A DNA stretch of 44,036 bases from Idiomarina sp. (GCA_020831965.1 JAFIFP010000005.1:1-44036), one strand, 5' to 3'; shown: positions 19,283-31,588, counted from the stretch's first letter. A program made the numbers and translations. The notes: generated from the letters alone by a model not told the origin.

Positions 19283-20376
19283 TGCGCGCTGCGTGGGCCT
19301 ATATCGACCTCGATGCACTGTCTCATAATCTCACCTGTATTCGAACTCAGGCGCCGGGTAAGCGTGTTCTCGCGGTGCTGAAAGCTAACGCGTACGGTCA
19401 TGGTTTAACGCGTATCGCACAAGCACTGACAGATATTGATGCCATTGGTGTGGCTCGTATTGATGAAGCGCTGGAACTACGCAAGGCGGGTGTTACCAGA
19501 CCCATTGTGCTGCTGGAAGGTTTCTTCGAAAGCACTCAGTTGCCGATGTTAGTGGCTGGTAATATACAGCCGGTATTGCATCATGAGTGGCAACTAGAAG
19601 CGCTGATGAAGGCGGAGCTGTCGGATCCACTGCGAGTGTGGCTAAAGGTCGATACGGGTATGCATCGCTTGGGTATCGACCCCGATCGAGCCGAATATTG
19701 GTTCCAACGGTTGACCGAATCGCCTATGGTGCAAGGTCAGCCAATCCTCATGAGTCATTTTGCCTGCGCTGATGATCCGAATCACCCGCAGAATCATGTG
19801 CAATTAGCGAGTTTCAATGAGCTGGTAGCAAACCTTGAACCACAAAGTACTTCTTTATCGAACTCAGCAGCCTTGTTTTCAGGCCTTGGCGCTCAATATG
19901 ATTGGGTGCGCCCTGGGCTCAGTCTGTACGGGATCTCGCCATTTGATGGACGAGAGCCGGACCGGTCGGCGACTTATGACTTGCAGCCAGTTATGAGCTT
20001 GCGTGCAGATGTTATTTCCACACGTGAAATTCGTGCAGGTGAAAGTGTCGGCTACGGAGCAACCTGGACCAGCAAGGACAGAACTCGAATTGGTATCGTG
20101 GCCATTGGCTATGGAGACGGTTACCCGCGTCATGCACCAGAAGGCACTCCCGTTTGGATTGGTGGTAAATGTTATCCACTGATAGGCCGAGTGGCTATGG
20201 ACATGATCACCGTGGACTTGGGACCCGATTCGGTAATTGAGCCGGGTGACACTGCCGAGTTATGGGGTAAGAACTTACCGGTCGCAGAGATCGCTCGGCA
20301 TGTGGGAACAATTTCGTGGGAGTTGTTATGCAATGTCGCGAATCGGGTGACTCTGGAGTACAGTAGCCACCCTTAA
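19282..20376 (+). CDS. alr: Alanine racemase
   Basis: A PLP enzyme that interconverts L- and D-alanine for peptidoglycan. The PLP-binding Lys is K34 in VLKANAYGHG. The C-terminal beta-domain contributes the second catalytic Tyr in SVGYGATW. The RVAMDM motif and the 364-residue length fit fold-type III racemases (E. coli Alr has 359). It is coupled to dnaB by TAATG, the conserved dnaB-alr pair, and converges on the CheX-like gene. Confidence 0.96.
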   Translation: MRAAWAYIDLDALSHNLTCIRTQAPGKRVLAVLKANAYGHGLTRIAQALTDIDAIGVARIDEALELRKAGVTRPIVLLEGFFESTQLPMLVAGNIQPVLHHEWQLEALMKAELSDPLRVWLKVDTGMHRLGIDPDRAEYWFQRLTESPMVQGQPILMSHFACADDPNHPQNHVQLASFNELVANLEPQSTSLSNSAALFSGLGAQYDWVRPGLSLYGISPFDGREPDRSATYDLQPVMSLRADVISTREIRAGESVGYGATWTSKDRTRIGIVAIGYGDGYPRHAPEGTPVWIGGKCYPLIGRVAMDMITVDLGPDSVIEPGDTAELWGKNLPVAEIARHVGTISWELLCNVANRVTLEYSSHP

Positions 20377-20385
20377 GACGCACGC

Positions 20386-20874
20386 TTAGAGTTTGTCGAA
20401 GCAGATTTCGATGTGTGCTTTGCCGGCCGCGTGAGTAAAAGGCATGATAATCTTTGGTCCTTCAGACCGATGTTTAATGGTGTGATTGAATCCTGAGACA
20501 ACGATGGGCGAAGCCATATCAAACTCAAAGCCCTTCTCACCGAGAATCCGTTTTGCACCACCGGTCACCATATTTGTAATCTCGCCGACCATGTCGATGA
20601 CTTCTTCGTTGATCTCGGTTGGCTTCTCACCAAGCATTTTATACATAATTTCTATTGCGAGCCCTTCATCAAAAGAAATTGAGAAAGAACCTTTCGTTTG
20701 CGAACCTACCATGCCAATCAACCCGGAAACATCGCCACGGGCCTTGTCATCTTTCTTCACTCCTGGCTTGCCTGGCGTAAGCTCAACTTGCGCCATCATC
20801 GAGAGAACGTTTTGTAGCGACGAAAGAAATGGATTAACAAATTCTACATTCATATTAAGTATGTCCACATCCAA
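20386..20874 (-). CDS. CheX-like chemotaxis phosphatase family protein
   Basis: A 162-residue protein of the CheX/CheC/FliY family. It contains VGEITNMVTGGAK (about 91-103), which carries the Glu and Asn that dephosphorylate CheY-P in active members (ExxN). A D-V-S-G-L-I-G-M-V start to the first half and a C-terminal I-I-M-P-F strand complete the fold. Two starts are possible: the ATG at 20874, or 20853 (MNVEFVNPFLSS), which looks more like family N termini. It lies 15 bases after zur and may be co-transcribed with it. No other che genes are nearby, so its response-regulator partner is unknown. Confidence 0.8.
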   Translation of the reverse strand: MDVDILNMNVEFVNPFLSSLQNVLSMMAQVELTPGKPGVKKDDKARGDVSGLIGMVGSQTKGSFSISFDEGLAIEIMYKMLGEKPTEINEEVIDMVGEITNMVTGGAKRILGEKGFEFDMASPIVVSGFNHTIKHRSEGPKIIMPFTHAAGKAHIEICFDKL

Positions 20875-20889
20875 GTGTAACGTTGTTGA

Positions 20890-21342
20890 CTAGTGTTTTG
20901 CTGTCTGACAATTGTTGCATACACCATGCGCTTCCACGGTTTGATGCTGTACATCGAAACCATGCTTTGTAGCCTGTATACGTACGGCGTCATCAATTTG
21001 TTCGGAATGCGTTTCTTGCACCGAACCGCATTGATTACATATTAGCATTTGTGCGGGGTGATGCTTCTCGAAATGAGTGCAAAGCACATAGCTATTCGAT
21101 GATGAAATCTTATGGACGAAGCCTTGCTCTTGCAGGAAGTCGAGCGCTCGGTAAATCGTGGGCGGTTTCGCATTGGGAACTGCCTCTTTTAAAAGGTCGA
21201 GTAGGTCATAGGCACCAATCGCCCCCGGCTGTCGTGAGAGAATACTAAAGACTTCACGTCTTGTAGGAGTCATACGCACACCCCGTTGAGTACAAACAGA
21301 CTCAGCAGTCGATAGTAGTTTTTCAGCAGATTTCTTACTCAT
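20890..21342 (-). CDS. zur: Zinc uptake regulator Zur (Fur family)
   Basis: A 150-residue zinc-responsive repressor. The winged-helix domain includes RGVRMTPTRREVFSIL and KPPTIYRALDFLQEQGFVHKI, nearly as in E. coli Zur. The dimer domain has the CNQCG and CNNC pairs of the structural zinc site, plus LCTHFEKHHPAQM. It represses zinc-uptake genes when zinc is plentiful. The operon with a CheX-like gene is unusual. It sits near dusA, as in E. coli, and is divergent from katG. Confidence 0.93.
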   Translation of the reverse strand: MSKKSAEKLLSTAESVCTQRGVRMTPTRREVFSILSRQPGAIGAYDLLDLLKEAVPNAKPPTIYRALDFLQEQGFVHKISSSNSYVLCTHFEKHHPAQMLICNQCGSVQETHSEQIDDAVRIQATKHGFDVQHQTVEAHGVCNNCQTAKH

Positions 21343-23886
<2,544 letters not shown>

Positions 23887-23921
23887 GTTCCTCGCCCGAC
23901 TTATCGCGTTGAGAAAGGCTC

Positions 23922-23949
23922 AAGGGCACTCTATCGAGTGCCCTTTTTT
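23922..23949 (+). terminator. Rho-independent terminator after katG
   Basis: AAGGGCACTC (23922-23931) pairs with GAGTGCCCTT (23936-23945) around TATC, and T residues follow. Confidence 0.95.
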
Positions 23950-24026
23950 GTCCTGTAAACTGCCCAAAGGATGGAGATTTCGGTATACTCCACAGCCATT
24001 TTCAAATGTGTAGACAGGAAATTCTT

Positions 24027-25040
24027 ATGACGGCGTCACCCATTCAATCGCCAACAATCTCCGTTGCCCCGATGCTGGATTGGACGGACCGTCATTGTCG
24101 ATACTTCCATCGTTTAATGTCCCGCAAGGCACTGCTTTATACAGAAATGGTCACCACGGGCGCGATTATTCATGGCAAGTATGACTTACTCGAATACAAT
24201 CAAGCGGAGCATCCAGTCGCATTGCAGCTCGGTGGCAGTGATCCCACAGATTTAGCCACTTGTGCACAACGTGCCGTCGAACGTGGCTACGACGAGATCA
24301 ACCTGAATGTCGGTTGTCCCTCTGATCGCGTACAAAATGGTCGGTTTGGCGCCTGCCTCATGGCAGAGCCTAAGCTTGTTGCTGACTGTATTAAGGCGAT
24401 GCAAGATGTCTCTGGCTCAGTTCCAGTGACGGTCAAAACGCGCCTTGGGATTGATGAGCATGACAGTTATGAGTTTCTCTGTGTATTGCTTGATGAATTA
24501 ACGCAAGTAGAGTGCCCGCGAGTCATTTTGCATGCGCGTAAAGCATGGTTGAATGGTCTTAGCCCTAAAGAGAACCGCGAGATTCCCCCCTTAGATTACG
24601 ATCGGGTGTATCAGGCGAAGCGTGATTACCCGCATTTCGATCTCCATATTAACGGTGGAATCCAAACTCTCGAAGAAGCGAAGGGCCACTTAGAGTATGT
24701 AGATGGTGCCATGTTAGGACGCGCCGCATATCAAACTCCTTGGCTTATCGCTGGTGTTGACGAGCTACTCGGCGGGACAGGCCCCGTGAGTGAACGTGAC
24801 GAAGTTGTTGAGCTCATGATTCCCTACATTGAACAGTATATCGCTCAAGGCGGTCGGTTCTGGCATGTCGTGCGTCATATGCTTGGTTTGTACCAAGGAC
24901 TGCCAGGGGCAAAGTTGTGGCGACGGTTATTGAGTGAGCAAGGGCCTCGCGCAACTTCAATTGAGCCGTTAGTGCAGGGTAAGGCTCTGCTTCAGGAGCA
25001 TCGACAAAGAGTGGTGGATTTTGCCAACTCCGTTGGTTAA
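24027..25040 (+). CDS. dusA: tRNA-dihydrouridine(20/20a) synthase DusA
   Basis: A flavin enzyme that reduces uridine 20/20a in tRNA D-loops. Motifs include [49 protein letters not shown] (with the catalytic Cys and the DusA-type signature) and [16 protein letters not shown] prefer the ATG at 24027 (337 residues), preceded by AGGAAA. An ATG at 24006 has no ribosome binding site. In E. coli dusA lies between zur and the sigma-54-dependent pspG, so the next genes are of interest. Confidence 0.96.
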   Translation: MTASPIQSPTISVAPMLDWTDRHCRYFHRLMSRKALLYTEMVTTGAIIHGKYDLLEYNQAEHPVALQLGGSDPTDLATCAQRAVERGYDEINLNVGCPSDRVQNGRFGACLMAEPKLVADCIKAMQDVSGSVPVTVKTRLGIDEHDSYEFLCVLLDELTQVECPRVILHARKAWLNGLSPKENREIPPLDYDRVYQAKRDYPHFDLHINGGIQTLEEAKGHLEYVDGAMLGRAAYQTPWLIAGVDELLGGTGPVSERDEVVELMIPYIEQYIAQGGRFWHVVRHMLGLYQGLPGAKLWRRLLSEQGPRATSIEPLVQGKALLQEHRQRVVDFANSVG

Positions 25041-25144
25041 ATTCGCTATTAGATGTATAAGCGCTCAGCTTGATAGCTTGTCGAAAACTCCTTTGTTTTT
25101 AATATATTCAATACAAAACAATATCTTATGAATTTTTCTTAGAG

Positions 25145-25161
25145 TTGGCACAAGACTTGTA
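25145..25161 (+). promoter_or_regulatory. Candidate sigma-54 (-24/-12) promoter
   Basis: TTGGCAC-AAGAC-TTGTA fits the TTGGCAC-N5-TTGCW consensus except for T in place of C in the -12 GC. The start would fall near 25173, about 55 bases before the ATG of the small exported protein. The 104 bases upstream are AT-rich, leaving room for an activator. E. coli has the PspF/sigma-54-controlled pspG at the equivalent place. Confidence 0.55.
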
Positions 25162-25227
25162 ACCTCTGTGGAAACAAACTTGAAACTGTTTGTTTATTTA
25201 ACCACTTACACTACGGAGATTACGAAA

Positions 25228-25512
25228 ATGAAAAAAATTATTGGTTTAGCTTGTGTCGCCTGCCTGTTTGCGAGTTCAGCTACTTTTGCTGGTACTTCGA
25301 ATGACATTGACACTCAAGAACTTGCTCAACAATTGCAAGCCGATCTTGCGCTAGTCAATCAAGATGCGCGCAAGTTTTCTATTGAGAGTGTTCGCGATCA
25401 GTTAACAGCTGAGAGAAAATACCTCTCTGGCGGCATGCTTGTGAGTTCGGTAAAGCAAGTAAGAAAGTCGCAGTTGAGCTCAGCCCCAATTAGCCAGGTT
25501 GCTCCGCGCTAG
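25228..25512 (+). CDS. Small exported protein, unknown function
   Basis: A 94-residue protein starting MKKIIGLACVACLFASSATFA, a clear Sec signal peptide, probably cut after Ala21. The mature part of about 73 residues is polar, with a helical Q/L/A-rich stretch (about 29-60) and a basic C-terminal end (KQVRKSQ). The ATG at 25228 has ACGGAGA 9 bases upstream; longer readings from 25168 are not supported. I recognise no family. It follows a putative sigma-54 promoter and is followed 9 bases later by a tiny membrane protein gene, suggesting a two-gene unit. Confidence 0.7.
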   Translation: MKKIIGLACVACLFASSATFAGTSNDIDTQELAQQLQADLALVNQDARKFSIESVRDQLTAERKYLSGGMLVSSVKQVRKSQLSSAPISQVAPR

Positions 25513-25521
25513 GGAGCAACC

Positions 25522-25665
25522 ATGCTTTGGATGGCTAGCTATGCGGGTTGGATGTGGATTTTTCTGCCGATAGCTGGAATCAGCGCTGGGTTAATGTGTC
25601 GTGAACTCGCTCAGACAATCAGCCGGTGGATTCGCTCGGTAAAACAGAAAACAGTGATGCGTTAG
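25522..25665 (+). CDS. Very small inner-membrane protein (47 residues), unknown function
   Basis: The frame reads MLWMASYAGWMWIFLPIAGI, then S-A-G-L-M-C, then a basic tail with R-E-L, SRWIRSVKQK and V-M-R before a TAG. One hydrophobic helix (about 5-26) and a positive cytoplasmic tail are visible. GGGAG lies immediately after the previous stop and 4-5 bases before this ATG, so translation is probably coupled to the exported protein. It is as small and as placed as phage-shock-type accessory proteins but shows no PspG sequence that I can recognise. Confidence 0.6.
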   Translation: MLWMASYAGWMWIFLPIAGISAGLMCRELAQTISRWIRSVKQKTVMR

Positions 25666-25802
25666 TCCTTAACCGAGGACAAGTTGTTAACGCACTGCTG
25701 ATGTATAAGACTCCTTAGCACCTTCCCTACAGGAAAACCCCATATAGGAAAACCGAAAGTATTTTGATAGGCTCAAAAGATCATAAAATCTGGAAAGCCA
25801 CA

Positions 25803-27012
25803 ATGAAGAAAATAGTCCTTTCTATCGCAGCCTCAGCGATTTTACTTACAACCTCAGACCTTCATGCGACAGAAATCATTGCTGGTGAAAGAGCTCAAGC
25901 AATTGCTCAGCGTTCACTGATCATTGATACCCACATTGATGTTCCGTGGCGGTTAATTAATGATTGGGAAGATGTGAGTCGCGCTACAGAGCGCGGTGAC
26001 TTCGACTACGAGCGTGCGGTTGCTGGCGGCTTGAACGCACCTTTCATGGCCATCTATATCCCGTCCCGCTATGAAACGAGCGGTGCCTATACCGCTCGCG
26101 AATCAATTAATCGATTATATGGAAGCGCTGGTTTATCGCGCCCCCGATAAATTTGCCATCCCTCGTCGCGCCGATGATTTACTCGAGCATCAACAACAAG
26201 GCCTGATGTCGTTAGCAATGGGTATGGAGAATGGTGCTCCCATTGAAGGTAAAATGGAGAATCTGCATCACTTTTACGAGCGCGGTGTTCGCTACATTAC
26301 CTTGGCTCATTCTGAAGACAATCATATTAGTGATTCGTCTTATGATATTCGGGCTACTTGGGGAGGCTTAAGCCCATTCGGCGTGGAGTTGATCAAAGAA
26401 ATGAATGCCATCGGAATGATGGTGGACGTTTCACATATTTCAGATAAAGCGTTTTATCATGTGCTTGAGGTGACTCAGGTGCCGGTCATTGCAACTCATT
26501 CTTCTGCTCGTCGCTTCACACCGGGTTGGGAGCGCAACATGAACGATGACATGATTAAAGCATTAGCCGAGAACGGTGGTGTGATTCAAGTGACCTTTGG
26601 ATCAACTTTCGTAACGCCTATTGCGAATCAGCATCGCGCTCGAATTCAGCGTTTAACGAGAGAACTTAATCAGCGTTATGGTGAAGGTACGCCTGAAGCC
26701 GAAGCCGCAATTGCGCAGATGCGTGAACAGAACCCATACCCGTTTGCGACGCTAGACGACGTGCTGGACCACATTGATCATATTGTTGCGCTGGTCGGTG
26801 TAGAACATGTGGGTATCGGTTCGGACTATGACGGAGTGGGGGATACCTTGCCTGTTGGTTTGAAGGATGTGCGAACCTTTCCTAACCTCATTCAGGGGCT
26901 GTTGGATCGCGGCTACTCAGAGTCTGACATTGATTTAATTTTGCATGGCAATACCTTGCGTGTGTGGCGAGCTGCAGAAGCTTATGCAGCAATGCACCTA
27001 CCACAGAATTAA
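25803..27012 (+). pseudogene. M19 membrane-type dipeptidase, frameshifted
   Basis: This exported (signal MKKIVLSIAASAILLTTSDLHA) renal-dipeptidase-family enzyme is split into two frames. The first frame carries the zinc ligands HID (IIDTHIDVPW). After about 26094-26105 the sequence continues in the +1 frame with NQLIDYMEAL, then GMENG (bridging Glu), MMVDVSHISDKAF and PVIATHSSAR (His ligands), and GSDYDG. All catalytic elements are present, so the break is recent, a sequencing error, or a programmed shift. Removing one A (26100-26102) or restoring a second copy of GCTCGCGA would rejoin the frames. An ATG at 26071 could yield a truncated, unlikely product. A ribosome binding site (GGAAAG) precedes 25803. 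Confidence 0.85.
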
Positions 27013-27013
27013 A

Positions 27014-27826
27014 TTACTCTTCTATTAGCGAGGGAATACGGTACTTCTCATAAACTTTATCGTACTCCCCGCTGTCCTTTAGCCGCTTCAAGCCCTCTTT
27101 AAAAAGGTGTGCGAGCTCAGCACTTCGAAATGCGATCTCGGTGTAATGGCGTTCGGGCCATAAGGCATGGATCGACACTTCTAGGCTGGTTTCATGTGTT
27201 TCGCGTAATTCTTGTCGATACCATTGAAAAATCAGCTCATCAATAATGATAATGTCGACTCGATTAGCCCAAAACATTGCATTCTGTTGAGCCTGACTCA
27301 CTGTTTCAGAGTACCCTGGTTGGCCGCGCGCCAGTTCGGTGTAAAACAACTGATGAAACTCCGGTCCGAGCGGCGTATCTGGGTAGCTCGCACCTTGCCA
27401 AGCGACAAGTCGGTGGCCTGTAAGATCGGAGATCTCGCGAATTAGATTCTCGTCCGCTGCACGTGAAATCGCAACGTTATTAAAGTAAGCAAACTCTGGT
27501 ACGTAGAATCCAAGCGAGTCTCGCAACACGCCTACCCCTGCAATTGCGTCAATGTCCGGGAATAACGTCAGCGCGTTATGTAGCTGTCGGTAGGGTAAAT
27601 AAATCGGCTCGATACGATAGCCAAGCGGCTCGAGAATCGCACGGGCAATGTCAATCTCGACGCCAGTGTCCCGGTTTGTAATGACGTACGGGGGTTTGTC
27701 TTGACCAAAGGCAATGCGAAGCGTTTTATTCGGATCTTGGCTACTTGGGCCCGGGACCGCAGAAGCGTCGCTCGACACTGCGCATACAGATAAGATCAAT
27801 GCCAACAGAAGCGAGATAGATTTCAC
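27014..27826 (-). CDS. Family 3 periplasmic solute-binding protein, orphan
   Basis: A 270-residue exported protein of the SBP_bac_3 family, which normally captures amino acids for ABC importers. The signal peptide occupies about 1-23. The mature part starts TLRIAFGQDKPPYVI and has T-G-V-E-I-D-I-A-R-A-I-L-E-P-L-G-Y, the family pattern. No permease or ATPase gene adjoins it, so it could serve a distant transporter or act as a sensor. The start is GTG at 27826 with AGGA 6 bases upstream. It converges on the dipeptidase gene with a one-base gap. Confidence 0.85.
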   Translation of the reverse strand: MKSISLLLALILSVCAVSSDASAVPGPSSQDPNKTLRIAFGQDKPPYVITNRDTGVEIDIARAILEPLGYRIEPIYLPYRQLHNALTLFPDIDAIAGVGVLRDSLGFYVPEFAYFNNVAISRAADENLIREISDLTGHRLVAWQGASYPDTPLGPEFHQLFYTELARGQPGYSETVSQAQQNAMFWANRVDIIIIDELIFQWYRQELRETHETSLEVSIHALWPERHYTEIAFRSAELAHLFKEGLKRLKDSGEYDKVYEKYRIPSLIEE

Positions 27827-27972
27827 AGCGTTCCTGACCCCGCCGAAATAATTGCCCTGTGTCTAGAAAGCCAGAACTCGATAGAGATTTCACTATAACA
27901 GAAGTGCTATTAGTCAGTGTTTTAGTCAAGTTATTGCCTTGCTGATGTCTAGGCTAGAATCCTATTGAGTGC

Positions 27973-28000
27973 TTGACACAAGGGCGGGAATTAGTATAAT
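27973..28000 (+). promoter_or_regulatory. Sigma-70 promoter of the S10 operon
   Basis: Perfect TTGACA (27973-27978), a 16-base spacer and perfect TATAAT (27995-28000). The GC-rich GCCGCCC after it is the kind of discriminator linked to ppGpp/DksA control. Transcription should start near 28007. Confidence 0.9.
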
Positions 28001-28002
28001 GC

Positions 28003-28499
<497 letters not shown>

Positions 28500-28534
28500 G
28501 TGAGCAATAGGATTCTGGATAAGAGGTTTTAACA

Positions 28535-29173
28535 ATGGCTATTGGTCTAGTCGGTCGTAAAGTGGGAATGACCCGCATCTTTCAAGAAGATGGCGCATCG
28601 GTTCCTGTGACTGTGATCGAAGTGCTGGCAAACCGCGTCACCCAGGTGAAAACTCTGGAAACTGACGGTTACCGTGCGCTTCAGGTGACCACTGGCAGCA
28701 AGAAAGCCAATCGAGTCAGCAAACCTTCAGCTGGACACTTTGCGAAAGCAGGTGTTGAAGCAGGCCGCGGCCTGTGGGAATTCCGCCTTAACGGCGAAGA
28801 AGGTACTGACATCGAAGTAGGCTCTGAGCTGACAGTAGAACTCTTCAACGAAACGAAGTTAGTTGATGTAACCGGCACCTCTAAAGGTAAAGGTTTCGCA
28901 GGCGTAGTTAAACGCTGGAACTTCCGGACTCAGGACGCAACGCACGGTAACTCACTGTCGCATCGTGCTCCTGGTTCAATTGGTCAAAACCAATCCCCGG
29001 GTAAAGTTTTCAAAGGCAAGAAAATGGCCGGCCAAATGGGTAACGAGCGCGTCACCGTGCAGTCCCTGGAAGTCGTCCGTATTGACGCAGAACGTAATTT
29101 ACTGTTGGTGAAAGGTGCGGTCCCCGGTGCTTCCGGTGGCAATGTCATCGTTAAGCCCGCGGTCAAAGCGTAA
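28535..29173 (+). CDS. rplC: 50S ribosomal protein L3
   Basis: A 212-residue early-assembly protein of the large subunit that reaches the peptidyl-transferase centre. The conserved [20 protein letters not shown] contains the Gln that PrmB methylates in E. coli. It starts [16 protein letters not shown], with a ribosome binding site AGAGG upstream, and is second in the operon. Confidence 0.98.
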   Translation: MAIGLVGRKVGMTRIFQEDGASVPVTVIEVLANRVTQVKTLETDGYRALQVTTGSKKANRVSKPSAGHFAKAGVEAGRGLWEFRLNGEEGTDIEVGSELTVELFNETKLVDVTGTSKGKGFAGVVKRWNFRTQDATHGNSLSHRAPGSIGQNQSPGKVFKGKKMAGQMGNERVTVQSLEVVRIDAERNLLLVKGAVPGASGGNVIVKPAVKA

Positions 29174-29191
29174 CGTCTGAGGAGATTAGTG

Positions 29192-29797
29192 ATGGAATTA
29201 GCATTAAAAGACGCGAAAGGCGCTCTTGAAGTTTCCGAAGCTACCTTTGGACGTGAATATAATGAAGCTCTGGTGCACCAGGTAGTAGTTGCCTATGCAG
29301 CAGGCTCACGTCAAGGTACTCGCGCGCAGAAGACTCGCTCAGAAGTATCTGGTGGTGGTAAGAAACCATGGCGGCAGAAAGGTACTGGCCGTGCTCGTGC
29401 TGGTACTATTCGTAGCCCAATTTGGCGTTCTGGTGGTGTGACATTTGCGGCGAAGCCACAAGATCACTCTCAGAAAGTTAATAAGAAAATGTATCGTGGT
29501 GCTCTTAAGAGCATTCTGTCAGAGCTGGTTCGTCAGGATCGCTTGTTAGTTGTTGAAAACTTCAGTGTTGATTCACCGAAGACTAAGCAACTTGTTGCGA
29601 AGCTGAAAGAAATGGATCTGCAGGACGTACTGATTGTGACCAAAGAAGTGGACGAGAACTTGTTCTTAGCGTCACGCAACCTGCACAAGGTTGACGTACG
29701 TGATGTTCAAGGCATCGACCCGGTCAGCCTTATCGCATTCGAAAAGGTTCTGTTCACCGCTGATGCAGTGAAGCAGCTTGAGGAGGCATTGGCATGA
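29192..29797 (+). CDS. rplD: 50S ribosomal protein L4
   Basis: The 201-residue L4 lines the exit tunnel and is the autoregulator of the S10 operon in E. coli. The tunnel loop appears as [21 protein letters not shown] placed the start at ATG 29192 ([10 protein letters not shown]) instead of the preceding GTG, by comparison with E. coli and the GAGGAG ribosome binding site. It overlaps rplW by 4 bases. Confidence 0.98.
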   Translation: MELALKDAKGALEVSEATFGREYNEALVHQVVVAYAAGSRQGTRAQKTRSEVSGGGKKPWRQKGTGRARAGTIRSPIWRSGGVTFAAKPQDHSQKVNKKMYRGALKSILSELVRQDRLLVVENFSVDSPKTKQLVAKLKEMDLQDVLIVTKEVDENLFLASRNLHKVDVRDVQGIDPVSLIAFEKVLFTADAVKQLEEALA

Positions 29798-30096
29798 TGC
29801 GCGAAGAACGTTTACTGAAAGTTATCCTGGCTCCGCATGTCTCTGAAAAAGCGACCATGACGGCTGAAACCCAGAACACTGTGGTTTTCAAAGTAGCCAA
29901 GGATGCAACGAAAGCAGAAATTAAAGCTGCTGTAGAGAAACTGTTCGAAGTCGAAGTGACTGGCGTCCGTACTCTTAACGTGAAAGGTAAAACTAAGCGT
30001 TTTGGTATGCGTACAGGCAAGCGTAGCGATTGGAAAAAAGCTTACGTAACCCTGAATGAAGATGCTGACATCGATTTCGTGGGCGGCGCTGAGTAA
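29794..30096 (+). CDS. rplW: 50S ribosomal protein L23
   Basis: A 100-residue exit-tunnel protein that docks trigger factor and SRP. It opens [20 protein letters not shown], like E. coli [10 protein letters not shown], and has the tunnel hairpin [14 protein letters not shown]. The ATGA overlap with rplD indicates coupling. Confidence 0.98.
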   Translation: MMREERLLKVILAPHVSEKATMTAETQNTVVFKVAKDATKAEIKAAVEKLFEVEVTGVRTLNVKGKTKRFGMRTGKRSDWKKAYVTLNEDADIDFVGGAE

Positions 30097-30113
30097 ACAG
30101 GAGGATATTGAAA

Positions 30114-30938
30114 ATGGCTGTTGTAAAGCAGAAGCCTACATCCCCAGGTCGTCGCCACGTCGTAAAAGTCGTTGGTCAGGATCTGTATAAAGGCAAGCCT
30201 TATGCTCCATTGCTGGAGAAGAACAGTAAGAATGGTGGCCGTAACAACAATGGTCGCATTACTGTTCGTCACATTGGCGGTGGACACAAGCATCATTATC
30301 GTCTGATCGATTTCAAGCGCAACAAAGACGGGATTCCCGGCAAAGTTGAGCGTATTGAATACGATCCAAACCGGTCTGCGAATATCGCACTGGTATTGTA
30401 TGCAGATGGTGAGCGTCGTTACATTTTGGCTCCTAAGGGCCTAACTGCGGGTGATCGTGTAGTGTCTGGTGCAGACGCGTCGATTAAACCAGGTAACGCA
30501 CTTCCAATGCGCAATATCCCAGTAGGTAGCGTAGTTCATGCGGTAGAAATGAAACCTGGCAAAGGCGCTCAGTTGGCTCGTTCAGCTGGTGCATATGTTC
30601 AGATCATTGCTCGCGAAGGTATGTACGTAACAGTTCGTTTGCGTTCAGGCGAAGTTCGGAAAATTCTCGCAGATTGTCGTGCGACGATCGGCGAAGTTGG
30701 TAACGCTGAACACATGCTCAAGCAATTGGGTAAAGCTGGTGCTACTCGCTGGCGTGGTGTTCGTCCAACGGTCCGTGGTGTTGCCATGAACCCGGTTGAT
30801 CACCCACACGGTGGTGGTGAAGGCCGTACTTCAGGTGGTCGTCACCCGGTCACTCCATGGGGTGTTCCTACGAAGGGTTATAAGACTCGTAAGAACAAGC
30901 GTACTGACAAGTACATCGTGCGTCGTCGCACTAAATAA
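30114..30938 (+). CDS. rplB: 50S ribosomal protein L2
   Basis: The 274-residue L2 is needed for subunit joining and sits close to the peptidyl-transferase centre. The invariant [13 protein letters not shown] with its key His is present near residue 225. The start is ATG 30114 ([14 protein letters not shown]) with AGGAGG upstream; two extra in-frame codons before it are unlikely to be used. Confidence 0.98.
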   Translation: MAVVKQKPTSPGRRHVVKVVGQDLYKGKPYAPLLEKNSKNGGRNNNGRITVRHIGGGHKHHYRLIDFKRNKDGIPGKVERIEYDPNRSANIALVLYADGERRYILAPKGLTAGDRVVSGADASIKPGNALPMRNIPVGSVVHAVEMKPGKGAQLARSAGAYVQIIAREGMYVTVRLRSGEVRKILADCRATIGEVGNAEHMLKQLGKAGATRWRGVRPTVRGVAMNPVDHPHGGGEGRTSGGRHPVTPWGVPTKGYKTRKNKRTDKYIVRRRTK

Positions 30939-30954
30939 GGCAAGGGGTTGAATA

Positions 30955-31233
30955 ATGCCACGTTCTCTTAAAAAAGGTCCATTTATTGACCTTCACCTAC
31001 TCAAGAAGGTGGAGAAAGCGATGGAAAGCGGGGACAAGAAGCCAGTAAAAACTTGGTCTCGTCGTTCAGTGATCATTCCAGATATGATTGGATTGACCAT
31101 CGCTGTTCATAACGGTCGCCAGCACGTACCAGTATTCGTTTCTGAGGAAATGATTGGTCACAAGCTTGGTGAATTTGCTCCGACTCGCACTTATCGCGGC
31201 CATGCTGCAGATAAGAAAGCGAAGAAACGGTAA
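30955..31233 (+). CDS. rpsS: 30S ribosomal protein S19
   Basis: The 92-residue small-subunit head protein contacts S13. It contains [42 protein letters not shown] and [16 protein letters not shown], and matches E. coli in length. It sits fifth to sixth in the S10 operon order. Confidence 0.98.
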   Translation: MPRSLKKGPFIDLHLLKKVEKAMESGDKKPVKTWSRRSVIIPDMIGLTIAVHNGRQHVPVFVSEEMIGHKLGEFAPTRTYRGHAADKKAKKR

Positions 31234-31245
31234 GAGGTGAATATG

Positions 31246-31578
31246 ATGGAAGCTATTGCTAAGCATAAATTTGCCCGCCTTTCTCCGCAGAAGGGTCGCT
31301 TGGTAGCGGATCAAATCCGTGGCCAAAACGTTGCGCAAGCGCTTGAAATTCTCACTTATAGTGACAAGAAAGCGGCAACTCTAATCAAGAAAGTTTTAGA
31401 GTCTGCAATTGCCAACGCGGAGCACAACGAAGGTGCCGACATTGATGAACTGAGAGTTTCAGCCATCATGGTCGACGCAGGTCCCACGATGAAGCGCATC
31501 AAGCCACGTGCTAAAGGTCGCGCGGATCGTATCTTGAAGCGTACCAGCCACATTACTGTGGTTGTGTCAGATAGCTAG
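31246..31578 (+). CDS. rplV: 50S ribosomal protein L22
   Basis: A 110-residue protein whose long beta-hairpin ([15 protein letters not shown]) reaches into the exit tunnel, where macrolide-resistance changes occur. Three in-frame starts are close together (31237, 31243, 31246). I chose 31246 ([11 protein letters not shown]) for its 8-base spacing from GAGG and its match with E. coli. Confidence 0.97.
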   Translation: MEAIAKHKFARLSPQKGRLVADQIRGQNVAQALEILTYSDKKAATLIKKVLESAIANAEHNEGADIDELRVSAIMVDAGPTMKRIKPRAKGRADRILKRTSHITVVVSDS

Positions 31579-31588
31579 GAGATAAGTT

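Noticed and set aside
26071-27012. A separate dipeptidase gene starting at the ATG at 26071
   Set aside because: It would lack the signal peptide and the first zinc ligands, and its first residues are out-of-frame sequence of the upstream part; one frameshifted gene is the simpler reading.
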